This document shows positions 42,953-51,312 of a DNA stretch of 64,000 nt, one piece after another. The translations under genes and the position numbers were made by a program. The first letter of the stretch is position 1. Each line of letters begins with the position of its first letter. This DNA is from Vibrio aquaticus (GTDB lineage: Bacteria; Pseudomonadota; Gammaproteobacteria; Enterobacterales; Vibrionaceae). Under the pieces are notes generated by a model. The model was not told the DNA's origin, did no database searches, and was given only the letters and a program-made list of their open reading frames with translations. Where the stretch lies: the NCBI RefSeq assembly GCF_003970385.1, contig NZ_RXZH01000002.1:619988-683987 (forward strand), given 5' to 3'.

Positions 42953-43786
42953 TTAGGCTAAGCGAATACCTTCTTTGTCGATGACAATCTTGCCTTGTTT
43001 GTAGAGACCACCAATCGTCTTTTTGAATGTACCTTTACTGGTTCTAAACGCAGAGAAAATAGCTTCTGGTGAAGACTTGTCATTCAATGGTAAAAACCCA
43101 CCTTTTTTCTCTAACAGGTCCATCACTTTTTGGCTTAAGTCATCCATTTTTTGGACGCCGACTTTCTGTAAAGAGAGGTCGATTTTTCCATCTTCACGGA
43201 TATTCTTAACGTAGCCTTTTAATTTCTTACCGATAAACAGTTTACCGAAGACATCTGATTTAAAGATCATGCCCCAGTGTTCGCCTTCTACAATCGCTTT
43301 AAAGCCAAGATCACTGCGTTCAGCAATGATTAAGTTCACTTCTTGGTTACGAGTGTAGGTTGCAGGTGTTTTATCAAGTAGCTTATTGAACTTTGTCGTA
43401 CCAACAATACGACCTGACGCTTTATCGGTGTAAACGTACACAAGCACATTTTGACCTTCTGCGAAGCGAGCGCGCTGCTCACTGAATGGGATCAAAAGGT
43501 CTTTACCTTTAATGCCCCAATCCGCAAAGGCGCCCGTTGCGTTTACGCCTTCAATTTTCATTAAACCCCATTCACCCACTTGAGCGATTGGCGTTTCAGT
43601 TGTTGCGACTAACTGACTGTCAGAATCGAAGTATAAAAAAGCGTCTACAAATGCCCCAACTTCCACGCCTTCTGGCGCAAAGCGGTTTGGTAGTAATGTC
43701 GTGCCGTAATCGCCAGCATCAAGAAATACGCCAAAATCGGCTTTTTTTACAACTTCTAAGTGGTTAATCTGACCAACTTTAATCAT
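42953..43786 (-). CDS. CvfB/YitL-like S1 RNA-binding protein
   Basis: A 277-residue protein with tandem S1-type beta-barrel domains: residues 1-65 (VVKKADFGVFLDAGDYGTTL), about 70-135 (GLMKIEGVNATGAFADWGI), and about 150-215 (GFKAIVEGEHWGMIFKSDVF). A winged-helix segment at the C-terminus (ISAFRTSKGTFKKTIGGLYK-like) completes the plan of CvfB, an RNA-binding virulence regulator in staphylococci. In gammaproteobacteria its role is not established. It is convergent with rsmF and divergent from the unknown gene at 43877. Confidence 0.85.
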   Translation of the reverse strand: MIKVGQINHLEVVKKADFGVFLDAGDYGTTLLPNRFAPEGVEVGAFVDAFLYFDSDSQLVATTETPIAQVGEWGLMKIEGVNATGAFADWGIKGKDLLIPFSEQRARFAEGQNVLVYVYTDKASGRIVGTTKFNKLLDKTPATYTRNQEVNLIIAERSDLGFKAIVEGEHWGMIFKSDVFGKLFIGKKLKGYVKNIREDGKIDLSLQKVGVQKMDDLSQKVMDLLEKKGGFLPLNDKSSPEAIFSAFRTSKGTFKKTIGGLYKQGKIVIDKEGIRLA

Positions 43787-43876
43787 TTCAACTGTCTCTT
43801 GTTAAATTTGCGGTGATTATAGCGAATCTCTGGTATGCTTGCGCCAGATATTTCGTACTTTTTTTAGGAGCACTAT

Positions 43877-45262
43877 TTGTTAACCGTTGATAAGCAGGAC
43901 GGCATAACTCTCAAGATTTCTCACGCAATGGCAGCGACAAAAAAGTCGGATCTTGACCTCTTTTTCTTCGTCCCTGGCGAACTCGGCCTCTCTCCAGATA
44001 TTCTTAAAGAGAGTGAATTTTACTACGAGTCCATTATCCAGAAACGCGCTTACTACAGTGACAAAACCCTCTTACCTCTCGTTCACAGTCGACTCGCAAA
44101 ACGTGGACGCCTCTCATCTACGCAATACCGTGTCAGTTTGAGTTTGTTCGCCTATCAATACGTTATCGCGCTAGACAAAGCGGTGAATGAGTTAAACAAG
44201 CACAACAAAGAATCGGTGACCACTGAGGAAGTCGATGAAGTCATCAATCTCTCTTTAGATATTTTAAAAAAGCTGCGCCGAAGTATTCCTTACGAAGAGA
44301 GCTTAAAACGCTACTACGCTAACATCGATAACTACCTATCATGGTACACAGGCCAACGCTTGATGTCTTTAGTCGCTCACATGCCTCGTGACAGCGAATA
44401 TAAAAGCCTTAAAGAGAGCTTACTCACCATTGTTGAGAAAGAAGCTGCTCACCGAAAGCTTAACAATTATAACTCGAAGAGTGTTCGAGATGATGTTACT
44501 CGTCTCAGCAACAAAATGCGCCTATTGCGCCGCCTTATTGAACACCCTGTCGTTCTGCAAGAAAAAACGCAGTCACTAGGTAAAAACATGAAGCGTGTCG
44601 TTAAAGGCAGCGCCACGGGTTTTGTCATGGTATTTGTGACTATAACCGCGATTCTTGCCCGTGATTATTGGGGAGAAATCACCGCTTCCTTTATCGTCTT
44701 GATGTCTTTCGTGTATGCGCTTCGTGAGATTTTTAAAGATGACTTAAGAGACGTGATGTGGCGTTGGATTCGTAAAGGTCGCCCTAAATGGCGCAAGCTT
44801 TACTTAGATCCAACAACCAAGAAAGCAGTAGGTCAAAAGCTAGAATGGCTAGACTATAAAGTCTTAGACAAATTGCCCGACCGAATTAAATCAATTCGAA
44901 AAAAGCGCGTCGTTCAGCGTGAAGAACAAATCCTTCATTATCGTTCTAAAATCGAAATGTCTACGTCAAAATTCATGAGTGGTTATGAAGAAACTCGCGA
45001 GTCTTTACTTGTCAGCATGCGCCCTATCACACGCTTGATGGATAAGGGTTCAAATAAGGTGTATACCAACACCAATGGACAAGTTAGCCGCGAGTCAGTA
45101 GAAAAACGTCATTTAATTAACTTGATCGCACGCGAGGATAACCACAACGGTGAACCTAAGTTTTACCGTTGGAAAATTGTTCTGAACAGAAGCAAGATAG
45201 TTGCTGTGGAACAGATGGAAGTAGAAGAGATCATGCACCCTTTTGCTTCAGTGAAAGAGTAA
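43877..45262 (+). CDS. Conserved hypothetical membrane protein
   Basis: A 461-residue protein from TTG 43877, fixed by AGGAG six bases upstream. Residues 1-235 are helical and charged. Two adjacent hydrophobic segments (TGFVMVFVTITAILARDYW and ITASFIVLMSFVYALREIF) follow, then a strongly basic region (WRWIRKGRPKWRKLY; DRIKSIRKKRVVQREE) and a mixed C-terminal domain. This suggests a cytoplasmic protein tied to the membrane by a hairpin. I do not recognise a family. Its 3' end overlaps the convergent thioesterase-like gene by 32 bases, so the two transcripts can pair. Confidence 0.7.
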   Translation: MLTVDKQDGITLKISHAMAATKKSDLDLFFFVPGELGLSPDILKESEFYYESIIQKRAYYSDKTLLPLVHSRLAKRGRLSSTQYRVSLSLFAYQYVIALDKAVNELNKHNKESVTTEEVDEVINLSLDILKKLRRSIPYEESLKRYYANIDNYLSWYTGQRLMSLVAHMPRDSEYKSLKESLLTIVEKEAAHRKLNNYNSKSVRDDVTRLSNKMRLLRRLIEHPVVLQEKTQSLGKNMKRVVKGSATGFVMVFVTITAILARDYWGEITASFIVLMSFVYALREIFKDDLRDVMWRWIRKGRPKWRKLYLDPTTKKAVGQKLEWLDYKVLDKLPDRIKSIRKKRVVQREEQILHYRSKIEMSTSKFMSGYEETRESLLVSMRPITRLMDKGSNKVYTNTNGQVSRESVEKRHLINLIAREDNHNGEPKFYRWKIVLNRSKIVAVEQMEVEEIMHPFASVKE

Positions 45263-45710
45263 GATAAAACTCCGCCATTGGCTCGTTGCCATGCAATGAA
45301 GGGCAAATGGCGGTGATTTTAACTTTCTGGTTTACGCGTTCACCAGATGAAAAAGTTTGCTCAAGCATCTCATCAATGACACCGCCGTCTTCACAAATAA
45401 AGTGCACATCGGCTTCAGGTCTTTTCAAAAACTGCCCCTCAACCGCTTTAAATGCCAGTGACACTTGCTTGCCACTTTCTTGCGCTTTGCTCATCGCCAT
45501 AAATCCACCGGCAACATCTGCACCAACGGCAAGCACCCCGAAATACATACTGTTTAGATGATTCTTAGCTCGGCGTTTTAGTGGAATTTTTACCTCTACG
45601 CGCTGCGAGTCTAAATGCAATATTTTCGGCCGGGCTAGCCAAATGAACGGAACCTTAAAGAAACCGAAGGCGTTGAGGTAAAGGTTTGCTTTTGTTAGCG
45701 GTGAGAGCAT
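45231..45710 (-). CDS. DUF4442 hotdog-fold thioesterase-like protein
   Basis: A 159-residue protein of the DUF4442 family, related to PaaI-type hotdog thioesterases. KNHLNSMYFGVLAVGADVAGGF is the family core (shown as MYFGVLAVGADVAGG), in which the N-x-x-x-G pattern lines the substrate pocket. The substrate is unknown; acyl-CoA or acyl-ACP is likely for the fold. It converges with the gene at 43877 and overlaps its last 32 bases. It is divergent from the DAHP synthase gene. Confidence 0.8.
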   Translation of the reverse strand: MLSPLTKANLYLNAFGFFKVPFIWLARPKILHLDSQRVEVKIPLKRRAKNHLNSMYFGVLAVGADVAGGFMAMSKAQESGKQVSLAFKAVEGQFLKRPEADVHFICEDGGVIDEMLEQTFSSGERVNQKVKITAICPSLHGNEPMAEFYLTLSLKQKGA

Positions 45711-45817
45711 AAAACTAATCCGACCAGTTGAGTTGACGTCAGTTCATAACGAATCGAGCCAACTGTCAACATTATGTTAACAATCGCTCTCGAAAAAGAG
45801 ATATCACACTACTTCGA

Positions 45818-45830
45818 GTGACAGCGTAAC
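45818..45830 (+). other. matS-like site upstream of aroH
   Basis: GTGACAGCGTAAC, identical to the site at 9624. It is intergenic, about 165 bases before the DAHP synthase start. Confidence 0.55.
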
Positions 45831-45995
45831 CAGAAAATTAATCCCATGTTCATATAGATACCTATATCTACGCTATGAATGAGCATAATTTTTCACATTT
45901 ACACCTCGACACAACTAAGATTGTCGATAAGTGGTTTATTCCTCCGTTCGTTTCCGCTATCTTTACCGCTTCGAAATAAAAATACAGGCTGTGGT

Positions 45996-47048
45996 ATGCC
46001 ATTAAAAACCGATGAATTAAGAACCCAACCTTTGGGTCCTATGCCTACTCCGGCAGAACTAGGAAGCGCACACCCTATCACGGACGAAGTCGCAGAGCGC
46101 ATTGCACAGTCACGACGTCAAATTGAAAACATTCTTTCAGGGGAAGACAACCGCCTATTGGTGATTGTCGGCCCTTGTTCAGTGCACGACACAGAAGCAG
46201 CTATTGATTACGCTGAGCGTTTGGCTGCCATTCAAGATCAGTATAAAGATGAACTGTTCATCGTTATGCGCACATACTTTGAAAAACCTCGTACTGTTGT
46301 TGGTTGGAAAGGTCTCATCACAGACCCTAACCTAGATGGCTCATACGCACTTGAAACTGGGTTAAACAAAGCACGCAAACTGCTGCTAGATATCAACAAG
46401 TTGGGCCTAGCTACAGCAACAGAGTTTTTGGACATGATCACAGGCCAGTATATTGCGGACTTGATCACTTGGGGCGCAATCGGTGCTCGTACGACAGAAT
46501 CTCAAATCCACCGTGAAATGGCTTCTGCACTGTCATGCCCTGTTGGCTTTAAGAACGGCACTAACGGCAACATTAAAATTGCGATTGATGCGATTCGTGC
46601 GTCTCAAGCGTCTCACTACTTCTACTCGCCAGATAAGAACGGTCGTATGACGGTTTACCGCACAAGCGGCAACCCATACGGTCACGTTATTCTGCGTGGC
46701 GGTGAAACCGGACCTAATTTCGATGCGGAATCCGTTGATGCAGCCTGTAAACAACTTGCGGAGTTTGGTTTACCTGAACGTTTAGTCGTGGACTTTAGTC
46801 ATGCGAACTGTCAAAAGCAGCATCGCAAGCAATTAGATGTCGCTAAAGACATCTGTGAGCAGATCAAATCAGGTAAGAATCAAGTCGCTGGTATCATGGC
46901 AGAAAGCTTCATTCTAGAAGGCAACCAGCCAATGACTGATTTAGATAACCTAACGTACGGTCAATCTATTACCGACCCTTGCCTAGGCTGGGATGACACA
47001 AGCACAATGCTTGAACTTCTCGCAAATGCTGTCAAAGCACGTTCATAA
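45996..47048 (+). CDS. aroH: 3-deoxy-7-phosphoheptulonate synthase, AroH (Trp-sensitive) type
   Basis: A 350-residue class I DAHP synthase that joins phosphoenolpyruvate and erythrose-4-phosphate, the first step of the shikimate pathway. The start [20 protein letters not shown], the block [20 protein letters not shown] and [14 protein letters not shown] are closer to E. coli AroH than to AroG or AroF, judged from memory of those sequences. Active-site blocks [14 protein letters not shown] and [12 protein letters not shown] are intact. The frame is open for 39 more codons upstream to an ATG at 45879; the upstream part is unlike the family. No clear TrpR operator was found. yajQ follows after 17 bases. 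Confidence 0.9.
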   Translation: MPLKTDELRTQPLGPMPTPAELGSAHPITDEVAERIAQSRRQIENILSGEDNRLLVIVGPCSVHDTEAAIDYAERLAAIQDQYKDELFIVMRTYFEKPRTVVGWKGLITDPNLDGSYALETGLNKARKLLLDINKLGLATATEFLDMITGQYIADLITWGAIGARTTESQIHREMASALSCPVGFKNGTNGNIKIAIDAIRASQASHYFYSPDKNGRMTVYRTSGNPYGHVILRGGETGPNFDAESVDAACKQLAEFGLPERLVVDFSHANCQKQHRKQLDVAKDICEQIKSGKNQVAGIMAESFILEGNQPMTDLDNLTYGQSITDPCLGWDDTSTMLELLANAVKARS

Positions 47049-47065
47049 TTTACAAGGATTACAAC

Positions 47066-47551
47066 ATGCCATCATTTGATATCGTATCAGAAATCGATTC
47101 AGTAGAACTTCGAAACGCTGTAGATAACGCAACGCGCGAATTGTCTACACGATTTGACTTTCGTGGTGTAGAAGCCTCTTTTGAAATGCAAAAAGATGAA
47201 TCTGTAAGACTTAACGCGGAAGGTGATTTCCAACTAAAGCAGATGCGTGACATTCTTCGTGGTCATTTAGCTAAGCGTGGTGTGGATGCGAATGCGATGG
47301 ATGCTAAAACTGAAGAAGCTTCAGGCAAAAACTGGCATCAGATTGTTGCATTCAAGCAAGGCATCGAAACGCCAATGGCGAAAAAGATCGTTAAGCTGAT
47401 AAAAGACAAGAAGATGAAAGTTCAAGCGTCTATTCAAGGCGAGAAAGTTCGTGTAACGGGTAAAAAGCGTGATGATCTTCAAGCAGTGATCGCGCTGCTT
47501 CGTGAGTCTGAGCTTGGTCAACCATTCCAATACGAAAACTTCCGTGACTAA
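47066..47551 (+). CDS. yajQ: YajQ family nucleotide-binding protein
   Basis: A 161-residue cytosolic protein with two ferredoxin-like halves. It begins [20 protein letters not shown] and contains [15 protein letters not shown] and [20 protein letters not shown] (in part). YajQ proteins bind nucleotides, and a Xanthomonas member senses cyclic di-GMP (established for that homologue). It is 17 bases downstream of the DAHP synthase gene and probably cotranscribed; a strong terminator follows. Confidence 0.95.
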   Translation: MPSFDIVSEIDSVELRNAVDNATRELSTRFDFRGVEASFEMQKDESVRLNAEGDFQLKQMRDILRGHLAKRGVDANAMDAKTEEASGKNWHQIVAFKQGIETPMAKKIVKLIKDKKMKVQASIQGEKVRVTGKKRDDLQAVIALLRESELGQPFQYENFRD

Positions 47552-47572
47552 ACACTGAAGACCTAACAAGAT

Positions 47573-47607
47573 AGGCCAGATACGATAACGTATCTGGCCT
47601 TTTTTTA
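47573..47607 (+). terminator. aroH-yajQ terminator
   Basis: AGGCCAGATACG/CGTATCTGGCCT stem with an ATAA loop and seven T's. Confidence 0.92.
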
Positions 47608-48543
47608 TTTTTGGTTTCCTAATGAAATCAACGTTTCTTGGTCTTGCAGAAAAGTGACGTTGGTTGAGTTGGGTGCAAACAGGACCACAATACGTAAATC
47701 CTCTTGTTTACCTTTCTCTAGCGCGTGCGACAAATCTGCTTGAGTGGAAAACTCGATGCGTTCTGCATCTCGACGAATTAGGTCTACAAATGCAAATGGG
47801 CATTGAGTGTCAAATAACACCAGCTCAGCCTGCTGCATTAAGCGCAGTGCTTTTAGCGTTAGTAACTCAACATCCTCACCATACTCAACCCAAGTAACCG
47901 CACCTTTTCGGCTGAACCCGTGTACTATCGCATCATTATAGGCTTTCTCTAAGTCGGCATGGCTCGATGCTTTATCAACATCTTGACGCGCAAAAAAGAC
48001 TTCCCAGAACTTCCGACGTTCTTCAACCGTCGGTAATTTTACTTTTATGTCACTACGCTTTGACGCTGCAAAGTCAGCTTGAAGCGCCAAATTGTGCGAC
48101 AAAACAGACTCTAGCTTTTCTCTAATATTGCGGATCAGTACAGGCGCAGCCCCACCACTTGAAATAGCAATCTGGATTCGACCACGATTTATCATTGATG
48201 GAGTAATAAAATCGCAATACGGCAGGTCATCGACAACGTTAACTAAGATGCCCTTCTCTTTCGCATCATGGTGAACCTGGTGATTCAACGAAGGGTTATC
48301 CGTGGTTGCCCAAACTTGTACATAATCTTGCTGTAATAAGTCTTGGGAATAAAAGGTTTGGATCCACTGGCACTCACCGTCGTCAATTAATTTTGCTAGG
48401 TAGTCTTCCACTTGAGGTGAAACAATCGTCACACTTGCACCAGCCCTTATCAAACTGTCCACTTTGCGACTTGCTACTTCACCGCCACCTACGACAAGAA
48501 CGGGCTTGTGATTCAGATTAACGAATAGAGGAAAATACTGCAT
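47605..48543 (-). CDS. Siroheme synthase-like protein: precorrin-2 dehydrogenase/ferrochelatase with vestigial SUMT tail
   Basis: A 312-residue protein. AAGGAA before ATG 48543 (product MQYFPLFVNLNHKPV) is better than the longer start at 48582. Residues 1-210 match the SirC/CysG N-terminal half: NAD-binding VLVVGGGEVASRKVD, DDLPYCDFITPSMINRG and the dimerisation/chelatase part. This oxidises precorrin-2 and inserts iron. The last 95 residues align by eye with the start of the CysG methyltransferase (LLTLKALRLMQQAELVLFD, LIRRDAERIEF), but the SAM loop GAGPGD is replaced by VEYGED and the rest of the domain is absent. So methylation of uroporphyrinogen must come from elsewhere. Confidence 0.85.
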   Translation of the reverse strand: MQYFPLFVNLNHKPVLVVGGGEVASRKVDSLIRAGASVTIVSPQVEDYLAKLIDDGECQWIQTFYSQDLLQQDYVQVWATTDNPSLNHQVHHDAKEKGILVNVVDDLPYCDFITPSMINRGRIQIAISSGGAAPVLIRNIREKLESVLSHNLALQADFAASKRSDIKVKLPTVEERRKFWEVFFARQDVDKASSHADLEKAYNDAIVHGFSRKGAVTWVEYGEDVELLTLKALRLMQQAELVLFDTQCPFAFVDLIRRDAERIEFSTQADLSHALEKGKQEDLRIVVLFAPNSTNVTFLQDQETLISLGNQK

Positions 48544-48675
48544 TTCGTTCCTTGAGTAATTGATAACTGCTATGTCAGCCATACTACCAAAGATCAGGGG
48601 ATTGCATCACTGCCAATCGAACGAATGAGTAATTAACAACCAAATTTATAACTTTCTCTAGTCATATAATCTACT

Positions 48676-48709
48676 TTAATTAGTTTGATCCAATTTGATC
48701 GCTAATTAA
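48676..48709. promoter_or_regulatory. Operator-like repeats in the aap upstream region
   Basis: The 459-base AT-rich gap 48544-49002 holds no gene beyond a possible six-codon leader at 48930. Inside it TTAATTAG (48676-48683) and CTAATTAA (48702-48709) are inverted, and between them TTTGATC occurs twice (48684 and 48694), ten bases apart. This looks like a binding site for a regulator on one DNA face. No known consensus was matched with confidence. Confidence 0.35.
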
Positions 48710-49002
48710 GCAAATAAATTAATCACACTATTCTGTCAGTCTTATTCTGTGAACTCGCACACTGTTTACAACTCGGTAACATTTCGCCATTCTAATGTCT
48801 GTAGAGAAATGTGAGTTTCTTCAAAAATCTTTTTAAATTATAGAGTTGTGAAATCACAGATCCTTTTCTACGCTTATAACTGGTTGATTTAGAAAAGGCT
48901 CAACAAAGAGCACTGCAACCAAATAAATAATGAAACACAACAATGCTTAATCGTTGTATCGAGGCAGCTCGATTTAACACGGATCATACAGGAAGGATAC
49001 AA

Positions 49003-50031
49003 ATGGCACATAAACTAACACTTCTTGCTTCAGTTGTAGCAGCATCTACTGCGTTGATGTCTACAAGCGCTACTGCAGCAGATAGCACGCTAGACAAAGT
49101 AACGAAGCAAGGTTTTCTCACTTGTGGTGTAAGTACCGGTTTACCAGGCTTCTCTAACCCTAACTCAAAAGGTGAATGGGAAGGCATTGACGTAGAATAC
49201 TGTCAAGGTCTTGCAGCCGCTGTCTTAGGCGATAAAACAAAAGTTAAATATGTACCTCTAACGGCAAAAGAACGCTTTACTGCCCTACAATCAGGTGAAA
49301 TTGACGTTCTTTCCCGTAACACAACATGGACACTACACCGTGATACAGCACTTGGTCTTAACTTCGTGGGTGTGAACTACTACGATGGTCAGGGCTTCAT
49401 GGTTAAGAAAGATCTTGGCCTAACAAGTGCTAAAGAGCTTGACGGCGCGTCTGTTTGTGTTCAGTCGGGTACCACAACAGAGCTTAACCTAGCCGATTAC
49501 TTCCGTAATAACGGCATGTCATACAAACCCGTTGTATTTGATACAGCTGCTCAAACATCTAAAGGTTTCGATGCCGGTCGATGTGACGTACTGACTACTG
49601 ACCAATCTGGTCTTTACGCGCTACGCCTAAATCTTCAAGATCCATCTTCAGCGCAAGTTCTACCTGAAATCATTTCTAAAGAACCTCTAGGTCCTGTTGT
49701 TCGTCAAGGTGATGACCAATGGTTCAACATCGCTAAGTGGACACTTGCAGCGATGGTGAATGCTGAAGAATACGGTATCTCATCTAAAAACGCTGATGAA
49801 ATGCTTAAGTCTAAAGATCCAAATATCAAACGTATCCTTGGTGTAGATGGCCCTAAAGGGAAAGGCCTAGGTATCCGTGACGATTGGGGTTACCAAGTTA
49901 TTAAACAAGTTGGTAACTACGGTGAGAGCTTTGAACGCACTGTTGGTGAAGGTTCACCACTTCAAATCTCACGCGGCGTGAACGCTCTGTGGAATGCAGG
50001 CGGCTTCATGTACGCTCCACCAATCCGTTAA
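49003..50031 (+). CDS. aapJ: General L-amino acid ABC transporter, substrate-binding protein AapJ
   Basis: A 342-residue periplasmic binding protein. GGAAGGA precedes ATG 49003, so the 20 extra upstream codons from 48943 are not used. The signal peptide reads KLTLLASVVAASTALMSTSA, and the mature protein starts near ADSTLDKVTKQG. The solute-binding core (ERFTALQSGEIDVLSRNTTW and CDVLTTDQSGLYALRL) is the polar amino-acid family 3 type, and the length fits AapJ. It is first in aapJQMP. A hairpin with a T-run between aapJ and aapQ likely lets the binding protein be made in excess. Confidence 0.95.
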   Translation: MAHKLTLLASVVAASTALMSTSATAADSTLDKVTKQGFLTCGVSTGLPGFSNPNSKGEWEGIDVEYCQGLAAAVLGDKTKVKYVPLTAKERFTALQSGEIDVLSRNTTWTLHRDTALGLNFVGVNYYDGQGFMVKKDLGLTSAKELDGASVCVQSGTTTELNLADYFRNNGMSYKPVVFDTAAQTSKGFDAGRCDVLTTDQSGLYALRLNLQDPSSAQVLPEIISKEPLGPVVRQGDDQWFNIAKWTLAAMVNAEEYGISSKNADEMLKSKDPNIKRILGVDGPKGKGLGIRDDWGYQVIKQVGNYGESFERTVGEGSPLQISRGVNALWNAGGFMYAPPIR

Positions 50032-50054
50032 CTATTATAGTTACAACCCAAATT

Positions 50055-50077
50055 GGGCGGTACTTGCCGCCCTTTTT
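50055..50077 (+). terminator. Intra-operon attenuating terminator after aapJ
   Basis: GGGCGG/CCGCCC stem with a six-base loop followed by TTTTT, 24 bases past aapJ and 32 bases before aapQ. Confidence 0.7.
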
Positions 50078-50108
50078 AATATAAAAATGGATTTGAGGTT
50101 ATAGTTGT

Positions 50109-51311
50109 ATGAAACCTACTAATACGGCATCGAGCCCGGATAACGGACCGGCTTCGAGCGCTAGCCTTATTTACAATCCCACCTTTCGAGCTGTTGTTTT
50201 CCAAATTATCGCGATCTCAGCGCTTGTTTTTTTCTTTTATACCATTGTCAATAATGCACTCACCAACTTAGAAGCTCGTGGTATTGCCACTGGTTTTGAC
50301 TTTCTCTCTCAAGAAGCTGGCTTTGGGATTGGCCTAACGCTGATTGAATACGATGAAACGTTTTCTTATGGACGCACTTTCGTCATTGGCCTATTGAATA
50401 CTGCACTGGTTTCCTTCTTCGGAATCATCCTTGCAACTATTATTGGCTTTGCAATGGGTATCGCTCGACTTTCTTCTAACTGGTTGGTTAGTCGATTCGC
50501 TGCGGTATACATCGAAATCTTCCGTAACGTTCCTCTACTTCTACAAATCTTCTTTTGGTACTTCGCCGTTCTGCAAGCGTTACCATCAGCAAGACAAAGT
50601 TTAAGTTTAGGAGAAGCTATTTTCCTTAATGTTCGTGGTCTTTACTTCCCTGCCCCTGTGTTTGAACAAGGTTCAGGTGTTGTTATTGCTGCATTCGTTA
50701 TTGGTGTGATTGCTTCAATTGTGATAGGTATCTGGGCTAAAAATAAACAGAAACTCACTGGTCAACAAACACCAATGGGAAGAATCATTTTTGGTCTATG
50801 TATTGCGATACCCGTCCTTATTTACTTCTTGATGGGTTCTCCTATCTCAGCAGAGCTTCCTGTACTCAAAGGCTTTAACTTCCGCGGTGGTATCAGCATT
50901 ATTCCTGAGCTTGCTGCACTTATGTTGGCATTGAGTATCTATACCGCTTCATTTATCGCTGAAATCGTGCGTTCTGGTATCAATGCTGTAAACCATGGAC
51001 AGACAGAAGCAGCCATGTCACTTGGGTTACCTCGCTCTCGCACACTTAAGCTTGTTGTTATCCCTCAGGCATTAAGAATCATCATCCCTCCATTGACTAG
51101 CCAATACTTGAACTTAACCAAGAACTCCTCACTTGCTATGGCGATTGGTTATCCTGATCTGGTTTCAGTATTTGCTGGTACAACCCTAAACCAAACCGGT
51201 CAAGCGATTGAAATCATTGCGATGACGATGGGCGTTTACTTAACATTGAGTCTGCTCACCTCTGCATTGATGAATGTTTATAACCGTAAAGTAGCATTGG
51301 TGGAGAGATAG
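50109..51311 (+). CDS. aapQ: Amino acid ABC transporter permease AapQ
   Basis: A 400-residue inner-membrane permease with about eight hydrophobic segments. The N-terminal extension with one helix (VVFQIIAISALVFFFYTIV) precedes a periplasmic stretch and the HisM/GlnP-type permease core. The EAA loop that contacts the ATPase is near the C-terminus (HGQTEAAMSLGLPRSRTL). It pairs with AapM to form the channel. GAGG lies upstream of the ATG, and the gene ends one base before aapM. Confidence 0.93.
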   Translation: MKPTNTASSPDNGPASSASLIYNPTFRAVVFQIIAISALVFFFYTIVNNALTNLEARGIATGFDFLSQEAGFGIGLTLIEYDETFSYGRTFVIGLLNTALVSFFGIILATIIGFAMGIARLSSNWLVSRFAAVYIEIFRNVPLLLQIFFWYFAVLQALPSARQSLSLGEAIFLNVRGLYFPAPVFEQGSGVVIAAFVIGVIASIVIGIWAKNKQKLTGQQTPMGRIIFGLCIAIPVLIYFLMGSPISAELPVLKGFNFRGGISIIPELAALMLALSIYTASFIAEIVRSGINAVNHGQTEAAMSLGLPRSRTLKLVVIPQALRIIIPPLTSQYLNLTKNSSLAMAIGYPDLVSVFAGTTLNQTGQAIEIIAMTMGVYLTLSLLTSALMNVYNRKVALVER

Positions 51312-51312
51312 A

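Noticed and set aside
45772..45782. TTATGTTAACA, close to a XerD arm
   Set aside because: No XerC arm is present at the required six-base spacing, so it is not a dif site.
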